The notes below the pieces were generated by a model that saw only the letters and a program-made list of their open reading frames with translations, made no database searches and had not been told where the DNA came from. Below, in pieces: positions 58,024 to 64,000 of a DNA stretch of 64,000 nucleotides (its first letter is position 1; each line of letters begins with the position of its first letter). The position numbers and the translations under genes were made by a program. The stretch comes from Eubacterium sp. 1001713B170207_170306_E7 (GTDB lineage: Bacteria > Bacillota > Clostridia > Eubacteriales > Eubacteriaceae). The stretch spans positions 1 to 64,000 of the forward strand of contig NZ_JADMVE010000010.1 in the NCBI RefSeq assembly GCF_015547515.1. The letters are read 5' to 3'.

Positions 58024-59100
58024 GTGAATTCGAGAGAACGCGTGCAGATGGCGCTGCACCATGAACGGCCGGACCGGGCGCCCATTAATTTCCGGTCAAC
58101 CGATATTGTGGCAGAAAATTTAGGAAAATACTATGGAAAAAGCTATGACGAGCTGCTGGAATACTATCAGGTGGACTTTAGAGAGGTGATTCCGCCCTAC
58201 ACCGGGCCAGCCTTTGAAAAGTCTGCGGAGGGCACCTTTTACGACGAGTGGGGGGTGCGCCGCCGGGAGCGCGTCACCGGCCACAGCCGTGACCTGTATG
58301 TAGACCTCAACCCTCTGGGTGACGTGGAGGACGAGGACGATATGGACAAGGTGCTCAGCTATAAGTGGCCGGCGCCCGACGCCTATGACTACTCGGTGGT
58401 GGAAGGGCTGTGTGACCGGTACGAGGGCTACGCGATCTGCGGCCCGGGTATCCACTGCGAGGGCTACCATGGGGTTTTCCATCAGCTGACCTATCTTTTC
58501 GGCATGGAAAATGCCATGATCCTGCTCATGTCTGAGGAGGAAATGATGCAGGAAGCAGTGCGGCGCATTACAGACTTCTGGGTGGGCTATTATGACCGGC
58601 TGCTCACCGCGTCCAAGGGGAAAATGGACTTTATCTTTTACAAGGATGACATGGGGACTCAAAACAGCCTGATGATCAACCGGGATGTCTTTATGACCTA
58701 TTTTGCGCCTGGGCTCAAGGAGCTGTGCGATATGGCGGACAGCCACAACGCAACGCTGATTTACCATACCTGCGGCTCTGTTATGCCGCTGATCCCGGAT
58801 TTTATCGACGCGGGCGTCCGGGTTCTTGACCCGATCCAGACCTCGGCTAAAAACATGGACATTCATGTGCTTAAGGAAAAATTCGGGGATAAGCTCACCT
58901 TCCACGGCGGTATGGATACCCAGCAGGATCTGCCCAACCTCAGGCCGGACGCGATTTGTGAGCTCACAAGGGAAACGCTTTCTGTGCTGGGGAAGGACGG
59001 CGGCTATTTTTTCAGCCCAAGCCACCGTATCCAGCAGGATACGCCCCTTGAGAACATTGACGCCATGTACGATGTGGCATTGAACTGGAACGAATATTAA
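58024..59100 (+). CDS. UroD-like cobalamin-dependent methyltransferase, 358 aa
   Basis: Uroporphyrinogen-decarboxylase-fold protein of the MtaA/CmuA-type methyltransferase group, not a haem enzyme: it lies in a corrinoid operon and carries the zinc motif YHTCGSVMPLIPD near residue 245 with FHGGMDTQQDLPN further on. The N terminus (RERVQMALHHERPDRAPINFR) is typical. I infer that it takes a methyl group from the substrate and loads it on the corrinoid protein encoded two genes later. GTG start at 58024 after a GGGGTGAG site. Substrate unknown. Confidence 0.82.
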   Translation: MNSRERVQMALHHERPDRAPINFRSTDIVAENLGKYYGKSYDELLEYYQVDFREVIPPYTGPAFEKSAEGTFYDEWGVRRRERVTGHSRDLYVDLNPLGDVEDEDDMDKVLSYKWPAPDAYDYSVVEGLCDRYEGYAICGPGIHCEGYHGVFHQLTYLFGMENAMILLMSEEEMMQEAVRRITDFWVGYYDRLLTASKGKMDFIFYKDDMGTQNSLMINRDVFMTYFAPGLKELCDMADSHNATLIYHTCGSVMPLIPDFIDAGVRVLDPIQTSAKNMDIHVLKEKFGDKLTFHGGMDTQQDLPNLRPDAICELTRETLSVLGKDGGYFFSPSHRIQQDTPLENIDAMYDVALNWNEY

Positions 59101-59112
59101 AGGGGCAGAACC

Positions 59113-59916
59113 ATGATTATTATCGGAGAAAAAATAAACGGCTCGATCCCGTCCGTGGCAAAAGCCGTTGAAGAAAAGGACGCGGCATTTTTGCAGGAGC
59201 TGGCTGAAAAACAAAGCACTGCCGGCGCGGATTTTATCGACGTCTGCGCCTCGGTGCCGGAAAAGCGCGAGGCAGAAACCCTGAAATGGATGGTTGAGGC
59301 GGTTCAGGCCGTGACTGACACGCCGCTGGCGGTGGACAGCCCGTCACCGGAGGTGCTCAGGGAGGTACTGCCACACTGCAATAAAGAAGGGCTGATCAAT
59401 TCTGTATCCCTTGAGGGGAATAAGATTGATACTATTTTCCCGGCCATCGCAGATACAAAATGGGAGTGCGCGGCGCTGCTCTGCGACGACTCTGGTATTC
59501 CCAAAACAGCGGAAAAGCGGCTGGAGATTTTTGAAGCCATTATGGATAAGGCAAAGGCCTATGGCATCGCGCCGGGACGTATGCATATCGACCCGCTGGT
59601 GGAAATGCTCTGCGCGTCTGAGGATGGTATTGAGACTGTCACAGAAACCATCCGGGAAATCAAAAAACGGTATCCCCTGGTCCATGTGACCGGGGCGGCC
59701 AGTAATATTTCCTTTAACCTGCCAGCCCGCAAATACATCAACCAGGGCTTTATGATTCTGGCCATGAACGCGGGAATGGACAGCGCGATTCTGGACCCGC
59801 TGAATGCGGACATGATGGGCCTGATCTACGCGGCTGAGGCGCTGCTGGGCGAGGATGAATACTGTATCGAGTATATCAACGCTTACCGTGACGGCATGTT
59901 TGGAAATGTGAAATGA
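59113..59916 (+). CDS. Methyltetrahydrofolate:corrinoid methyltransferase, 267 aa
   Basis: Pterin-binding TIM barrel of the AcsE/MtgA/MetH family. It starts MIIIGEKINGSIPSVAKAV and has the pterin-site Asp/Asn residues in AGADFIDVCASV, PLAVDSPSPEVL, HVTGAASNISFNLPARKYIN and MILAMNAGMDSAILDP. In acetogens this enzyme passes the methyl group from a corrinoid protein to tetrahydrofolate, feeding the Wood-Ljungdahl pathway. Placement between the UroD-like enzyme and the corrinoid protein fits the methyltransferase II role. Confidence 0.9.
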   Translation: MIIIGEKINGSIPSVAKAVEEKDAAFLQELAEKQSTAGADFIDVCASVPEKREAETLKWMVEAVQAVTDTPLAVDSPSPEVLREVLPHCNKEGLINSVSLEGNKIDTIFPAIADTKWECAALLCDDSGIPKTAEKRLEIFEAIMDKAKAYGIAPGRMHIDPLVEMLCASEDGIETVTETIREIKKRYPLVHVTGAASNISFNLPARKYINQGFMILAMNAGMDSAILDPLNADMMGLIYAAEALLGEDEYCIEYINAYRDGMFGNVK

Positions 59917-59928
59917 AAAGAGGTTAAA

Positions 59929-60561
59929 ATGATGAAAATTGATGAAATCTGCCAGGCAGTTGAAAAGGGAAAGAAAAAGATCATTGCCGGCCTGGTGCAG
60001 GAAGCCCTGGACGAGGGCTGCGGCGCAATGGATATTTTAAACACAGGCATGATCGGCGCCATGGATAAGGTAGGGGAAAAATTTAAAAATGGCGATATCT
60101 ATGTGCCGGAAATGCTCATTGCGGCAAAGACCATGAAAAAAGGGGTAGAGGTCTTGAAGCCGCATCTGTCAACAGGCGCCACCGGCTCCAGGGGAAAGTA
60201 CATTTTGGCCACCGTTGAGGGAGACCTTCACGACATTGGCAAAAACCTGGTGGGGATGATGATCGAAAGCGCAGGCTTTGAGGTCATCGACCTGGGTGTG
60301 GATGTGAAAAACGAGGTGATCCTTGAGACCATCCGTGAGCATCCGGATGTGAAAATTGTGGGGCTTTCCGCCCTTCTCACAACCACCATGCCCGCGCTCG
60401 GCGACGCGGTGGCAGCCATTAAAGGCTCGGATGTGGAAAAGAGCTTTAAGATTATGGTCGGCGGCGCGCCGGTCACCCAGGCTTTTGCCGATGAGATCGG
60501 CGCGGACGCCTTTGCGGAGGACGCAGGGTCTGCCGCAAAGGTAGCAAAGGAAATCGCATAA
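59929..60561 (+). CDS. Methyl-accepting corrinoid protein, 210 aa
   Basis: Shuttles the methyl group between the two methyltransferases. The N-terminal helical cap (residues 1-85) includes GAMDKVGEKFKNGDIYVPEMLIAAKTMKKG. The B12-binding Rossmann domain has the base-off DxHxxG motif in GDLHDIGKNLVGMMIESAGF (His near residue 104), VGLSALLTTTMPAL and the GGAPV loop. Length is typical of MtgC/MtmC-like proteins. No RamA-type reactivase is encoded in the window, so repair of inactive Co(II) must come from elsewhere. Confidence 0.93.
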   Translation: MMKIDEICQAVEKGKKKIIAGLVQEALDEGCGAMDILNTGMIGAMDKVGEKFKNGDIYVPEMLIAAKTMKKGVEVLKPHLSTGATGSRGKYILATVEGDLHDIGKNLVGMMIESAGFEVIDLGVDVKNEVILETIREHPDVKIVGLSALLTTTMPALGDAVAAIKGSDVEKSFKIMVGGAPVTQAFADEIGADAFAEDAGSAAKVAKEIA

Positions 60562-60596
60562 CGGTTGATAGAGGATAAATAAGGGGATTTGAAAAT

Positions 60597-61526
60597 ATGG
60601 ATATTTTGATGTTAATTGCCGCCTTTGGCGGCGGTGTGTTCGGCGCGTGTATCGGCGGGGTAACGGCCTTTATTTTTACAGGGATTACAGTGGTTGCGGC
60701 TATTCTGGGCGGCGCGGCGGGTGCGCCGATGATACCCTTTGTCAGCTTTGGCTCGTGGTTCGGACCGCATATCTCATTCTGCGGCGCGGCGGCCGCTGGC
60801 GCTTATCTCATGCGCAGGGGAAAGATGGAGAGCGGCGCCGATATTATTACGCCGCTGTGTAAATACAACGACGGTATGGCGCTGTTAATCGGCGGTGCGT
60901 TTGGCGTGGTGGGCTATCTTATCGAGTTTGTAATTTCGGACCTGTTTGGGGTCAATGTTCTCAACCTGGCGGGCTGGACCGATACGGTAGCCATTACGGT
61001 GTTCTTAAACGGCCTGCTCACCCGCCTCACACTGGGGACAAGTGGCTTTTTCGGGAAATGGGAAGGAGAGAAGCATGTCTTTCTGCCGGATAAAAACCGG
61101 CTTACCTTTCTGCTGGTTCTGGGCGCCGGCAGCAGCCTGCTGGTAGGCTGTATTACCGTGGCGCTCGGACAGATGGGGCTTGACGGCTCTCAGGAAGCCA
61201 TGTACCTGTTTAACAACATGGGCTCCTTTGCCTTTGGGATTGCGGCCATCTGTTTCCTGTGGCTGCCCATGAAGCTGCCAATGGAAAACCTTCACCAGAT
61301 CATTTTACCGGCGGCCACCACTGTGCTTACGGTCTTTGCGGTAACCCAGAACGCGGTTCTGTCGATTATCGGCGGGCTCATTATCGGGATGCTCGGCGCT
61401 GTGCTCTGCGACATCGCGGCCCGTACCTTCAATACCAATGCCGACAGTCACATTGATCCGCCGGCTTTCACCATCGCAATACTGCAGATCTTTAATTTTT
61501 CGATACTGCCAATGCTTCTGGCATGA
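60597..61526 (+). CDS. Polytopic membrane protein of the methyl-transfer operon, 309 aa
   Basis: Unrecognised. I count about eight or nine hydrophobic helices with Gly/Ala-rich faces (LMLIAAFGGGVFGACIGGVTAFIF, VVAAILGGAAGAPMIPFVSF, LIGGAFGVVGYLIEFVI, TTVLTVFAVTQNAVLSIIGGLIIGMLGAVL) and no ATP-binding motif. It has DSHIDPPAF near the C terminus. As the last gene of the operon, ended by a terminator, it is a good candidate for the substrate permease. Other roles in the membrane cannot be excluded. Confidence 0.7.
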   Translation: MDILMLIAAFGGGVFGACIGGVTAFIFTGITVVAAILGGAAGAPMIPFVSFGSWFGPHISFCGAAAAGAYLMRRGKMESGADIITPLCKYNDGMALLIGGAFGVVGYLIEFVISDLFGVNVLNLAGWTDTVAITVFLNGLLTRLTLGTSGFFGKWEGEKHVFLPDKNRLTFLLVLGAGSSLLVGCITVALGQMGLDGSQEAMYLFNNMGSFAFGIAAICFLWLPMKLPMENLHQIILPAATTVLTVFAVTQNAVLSIIGGLIIGMLGAVLCDIAARTFNTNADSHIDPPAFTIAILQIFNFSILPMLLA

Positions 61527-61562
61527 TCATTGCGCTCCCTAATTAAATTATGCTATAAAGAA

Positions 61563-61592
61563 GAACGTCTGGTGACAGGCGTTTTTCTTTTT
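61563..61592 (+). terminator. Terminator of the methyl-transfer operon
   Basis: AACGTCTG pairs with CAGGCGTT around GTGA (one G-U), followed by TTTCTTTTT. Confidence 0.85.
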
Positions 61593-61668
61593 AAGGCAGG
61601 CAGATGCGGTAGGAATAATATGAAGATGGGTATAAAGAAAGTAAAAGTTGCAAATAAGGAGAAAAACC

Positions 61669-62745
61669 ATGCTTATATATGCGATTAATCTCATTTACCT
61701 GTTATTCTTCCTGGTGGTGTATTTGCAGGACAGAAGAAGGCTGATCAATGGCTTTCTGTTTTTTATCCTGCTGATGCTCAGCGGCGTTTCGCTCGTCCTT
61801 CTGGTTGATGAGACGGGAAATCCGTTTTTATTTTTCCTGGTGGTCATCATCGGGATAATGGCCACGCTGATTTTATTGACCGGCGTATTTATTATTCTGG
61901 CCATTTCCTTTTACAGCGCTGTGACCCTGCTGAGAAAGGAAGGGCGGAGCAAAGCCAATCTGCTCAGCCTGCTGGTGGGCGTGGGCATTCTGCTGTGGCT
62001 GTTTTTGGGAATGGTCACCTTTAAAAACGTCGAGATCAACGATGTGCTCTCAGTTGTGATGCTGTTGGTCAATACCATTTTGTTGTACCTGCTGGTGATG
62101 TTTTCAAATTTTATCCTGTCCTCTTTTATTTACGGAATATACCGGCCGCTTTTGAGGCAGGATTATATTATTGTGCTGGGCTCGGGACTGGTTGACGGAA
62201 GGACAGTCACACCGCTGCTGGCAGGCCGTATCGACAGGGCTCTCAAGGTCTACAGAAGACAGGCAGATAAGCGAAAGAAACCGCCCATGCTCATCATGTC
62301 TGGCGGTAAGGGTGGCGACGAGCAGGTTGCCGAGGGCGATGCCATGAAGCAGTACGCTCTGGAGCAGGGCATACCCGAGGACCATGTCCTGGTCGAAGAC
62401 CAATCGAAAAATACCTTTGAGAACATGCTGTTTTCCAGACAGCTCATCCAAAGCCGGGAGCCGGATATGAAGCATCTGCGCATTCTGTTCGCCACCTCCA
62501 ATTACCATGTGTTCCGGGCAGGCATCTACGCCAGAAAAGCTCATCTCAAGGCCCAGGGTATCGGAGCGAAAACAAAATTTTATTTTTGGTACAATGCCCT
62601 CCTGCGGGAGTATGTGGCTATTCTGGCAATGCATAAAAAGACCCATCTTGTCTGCATTTTCATTTTAGTGGTCATTGTGGGACTTGTAAGCCTGCTGATA
62701 CACAATCCGGAGGCAGCATCCTGGCTTGCAGGAAAAATAGCATGA
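61669..62745 (+). CDS. YdcF/DUF218-family membrane protein, 358 aa
   Basis: Four or five N-terminal membrane helices (residues about 2-160), then a cytoplasmic or extracellular DUF218 domain (DYIIVLGSGLVDGRTVTPLLAGRIDRAL, MLIMSGGKGGDEQVAEGDAMKQYALEQGIPEDHVLVED, TFENMLFSRQLI, ILFATSNYHVFRAGIYAR), and a final helix near the C terminus (VCIFILVVIVGLVSLLI). ATG at 61669 follows AAGGAG; an upstream start is unlikely. The family is often linked to envelope or SAM-binding functions. It is not clearly related to its neighbours. Confidence 0.85.
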   Translation: MLIYAINLIYLLFFLVVYLQDRRRLINGFLFFILLMLSGVSLVLLVDETGNPFLFFLVVIIGIMATLILLTGVFIILAISFYSAVTLLRKEGRSKANLLSLLVGVGILLWLFLGMVTFKNVEINDVLSVVMLLVNTILLYLLVMFSNFILSSFIYGIYRPLLRQDYIIVLGSGLVDGRTVTPLLAGRIDRALKVYRRQADKRKKPPMLIMSGGKGGDEQVAEGDAMKQYALEQGIPEDHVLVEDQSKNTFENMLFSRQLIQSREPDMKHLRILFATSNYHVFRAGIYARKAHLKAQGIGAKTKFYFWYNALLREYVAILAMHKKTHLVCIFILVVIVGLVSLLIHNPEAASWLAGKIA

Positions 62746-62761
62746 CCTTATAAAAAGTTTA

Positions 62762-62800
62762 AAGGCAGGTAAGCGATCATCACGCTAACCTGCCCTTTTA
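62762..62800. terminator. Bidirectional terminator
   Basis: GGCAGGTAAGCG pairs with CGCTAACCTGCC (one mismatch), flanked by AAA and TTTT. It closes the YdcF gene and the convergent MttB-family gene. Confidence 0.85.
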
Positions 62801-62813
62801 ATTTCAAATGCTA

Positions 62814-64000
62814 TTATAATGTGTTCCGGTATTTTTCGTGAATGTAGGGATTCAGCAGCTCAGCCTGTTCCTTTGTGATCTGTGCTGGCTCAAAGCTTTC
62901 CAGACGCTTTTTGACTTCTTCCGCCACCTTATTGTTGACAGAAATGCTGCCCTTGTTCTGCCACTGGTTTGGGTCGTCCTTATTAAAATATTTTGGCAGA
63001 TAGACCTCGTCACGATACATCTTTGGCGTCCGTCCCTTCAGGAAAGCACCGCGGGGACCCGTTTTTTTAAGCAGATCAAAGCAGAAGTTTTCATCACTGC
63101 AGTTGATGCCAGCAGTCATCCGGCAGGCCATGTGGTGAATTTCCTCATCAATCAGAAACTTTTCAAAATCGGAAACATTAAAGGAGCCCATGCAGCCGCA
63201 GGTATGGAAGACAATATCGGCTCCGGCATTTCTTGTGGTCAGGATATTCATCATGGACTCTGCACCGGCCTGTACATCCAGCTCTTTGGCGTCACTCAGA
63301 GAGCCGCCGGTCCGGAAAGGAAGACCGTAGCGGTCTGCCAGCCCCGCAACAGCGTAGACAACCAGTGAGCACTCCGGCGAGCCGATTGCAAGCTGAATGG
63401 TACGCATGTCCGTGGCCGCAGAGGTGTTGCCGTAGACGACGTTGGCATCGGGATTGATGAGCTTGGCAAGGGTATAGCCCGCGAGAATTTCGGCATTTGT
63501 CATGGCGATCATGGAGGCCAGAGATGGCGGCGCTGTCATTAGCGGCATGGCGCAGGGTGTGATGATCATGGCCTGGTTGGTTTCGGCCAGAATAAAAATA
63601 CGTTCGATTGGATCATGGTCTAAGGTAAGCGGAGACAGCGTGTTGACAACATAGGCGCTGTGAGTGCCCTCGGTGCCCTCGAAACGGTTGACCAGCTCAA
63701 GACTTTTGCGGTAGGCCTTCGAGCCCTTATCCCTGCCGTCGATGACAAAGGTGTTCGGGGCAGCCATGAGCATGGGCTTTTGGCTGTATTTTAAAACCAT
63801 GGCAACATTTCCAAAGACCTTCTGGTCCTCAGTGTAGGAATCGTCGTAGCTTAAAAAGTAATTCATGGTGGAAACTTTTGTGATGTCACTGGTGTCAGAA
63901 AGCTTGAACTGGTCGGTTACATCCTGATCAGTCAGTTTTTCGATACGGCCGTTGTGGTGGTGGCGGTACACATTTCCGAGAATGGGCACGCCATACTGCT
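62814..64000 (-). CDS. MttB-family (trimethylamine methyltransferase-like) protein, partial
   Basis: At least 391 residues; the frame is open to the window edge, so the N terminus is missing (family length about 470-490). It has the MttB TIM-barrel features PMLMAAPNTFVIDGRD, IFILAETNQAMIITPCAMPLMTAPPS, AVYG-like VYGNTSAATDMRT, and HTCGCMGSFNVSDFEKFLIDEE. No amber codon interrupts the visible part, so this is the non-pyrrolysine type. Such proteins in acetogens demethylate quaternary amines such as glycine betaine, proline betaine or carnitine (family knowledge). The substrate here is unknown. Confidence 0.87.
   Translation of the reverse strand, partial: QYGVPILGNVYRHHHNGRIEKLTDQDVTDQFKLSDTSDITKVSTMNYFLSYDDSYTEDQKVFGNVAMVLKYSQKPMLMAAPNTFVIDGRDKGSKAYRKSLELVNRFEGTEGTHSAYVVNTLSPLTLDHDPIERIFILAETNQAMIITPCAMPLMTAPPSLASMIAMTNAEILAGYTLAKLINPDANVVYGNTSAATDMRTIQLAIGSPECSLVVYAVAGLADRYGLPFRTGGSLSDAKELDVQAGAESMMNILTTRNAGADIVFHTCGCMGSFNVSDFEKFLIDEEIHHMACRMTAGINCSDENFCFDLLKKTGPRGAFLKGRTPKMYRDEVYLPKYFNKDDPNQWQNKGSISVNNKVAEEVKKRLESFEPAQITKEQAELLNPYIHEKYRNTL

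Noticed and set aside
58024-59100. Haem biosynthesis uroporphyrinogen decarboxylase (hemE)
   Set aside because: Context is entirely corrinoid methyl transfer, and the HTCG zinc motif is that of the MtaA/CmuA-type methyltransferases.
58120-59214. 364-codon frame antisense to the UroD-like gene
   Set aside because: It is antisense to a clear methyltransferase, starts and ends in neighbouring genes, and has no family pattern. A high-GC shadow.
56455-61526. A simple xylulose-utilisation operon based on the FGGY kinase
   Set aside because: No isomerase, aldolase or pentose enzyme is present; all other enzymes belong to corrinoid methyl transfer.
1-64000. CRISPR arrays, rRNA and tRNA genes
   Set aside because: No regularly spaced direct repeats and no rRNA or tRNA-like sequence were noticed; att recombination here uses guaA, not a tRNA gene. 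No tRNA search program was available.

Overview
The window reads as the chromosome of an acetogenic Firmicute of the Eubacterium limosum/callanderi type. The main evidence is a corrinoid-dependent methyl-transfer operon (56.4-61.5 kb), a second MttB-family methyltransferase without an in-frame amber codon at the right edge, and Clostridia-type housekeeping genes. The genus is an inference from gene content, not a database match.

Layout. 0-3.2 kb: a small phage-like or morphogenesis-like cluster with an unrecognised protein, a possible replication-type protein, a sigma factor, a DUF1659/DUF2922 pair and an M15 peptidase. 3.2-3.9 kb: a HepT/MntA toxin-antitoxin pair. 4.0-5.9 kb: a membrane-anchored papain-family protease. 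6.0-7.3 kb: guaA, whose glutaminase domain lacks the catalytic cysteine region.

From 7.30 to 48.65 kb the 3' end of guaA is occupied by two integrated elements in tandem. Three copies of a GAGTxxGAATA core (7300, 34013, 48639) bound them, and each element has its own pair of integrase arm-site repeats: ATTGCAT for element 1 and TGGCTACA for element 2. Element 1 (about 26.7 kb) is a complete-looking Tn916/Tn1549-superfamily conjugative element: integrase, DUF3173, Orf7/Orf8-like regulators, MobC/MobA, a cargo slot holding an acyl-CoA dehydrogenase and a LysR regulator, an LtrC-like protein, TopB, NlpC/P60 hydrolase, VirB4, PrgI, TrbL, Maff2-like, VirD4, PcfB and a replication initiator. It carries no antibiotic resistance gene that I can see. 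Element 2 (about 14.6 kb, more AT-rich) is decaying. Its integrase has one in-frame amber codon, its primase two in-frame stops and its relaxase two frameshifts. Its defence cargo is open: a type I restriction-modification operon with an ImmA-like peptidase, followed by a reverse transcriptase preceded by a strongly structured leader.

48.65-64 kb is host chromosome again: a hybrid histidine kinase, a BlaR1/BlaI pair whose operator is shared with a lipoprotein gene rather than a beta-lactamase, a DeoR-type regulator, and a five-gene operon (FGGY kinase, UroD-like methyltransferase, methyltetrahydrofolate:corrinoid methyltransferase, corrinoid protein, polytopic membrane protein). That operon looks like a route for taking methyl groups from a phosphorylatable polyol or sugar-like substrate into tetrahydrofolate. 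It is followed by a YdcF-family protein and the partial MttB-family gene.

Most notable: (i) the tandem guaA accretion; (ii) the RT with its candidate structured RNA; (iii) a KPS[IL]R tail shared by four otherwise unrelated proteins of element 1; (iv) a 106-bp inverted, covarying oriT-like repeat enclosing the relaxase and cargo; (v) the kinase-corrinoid methyltransferase operon. I saw no rRNA, tRNA or CRISPR array.
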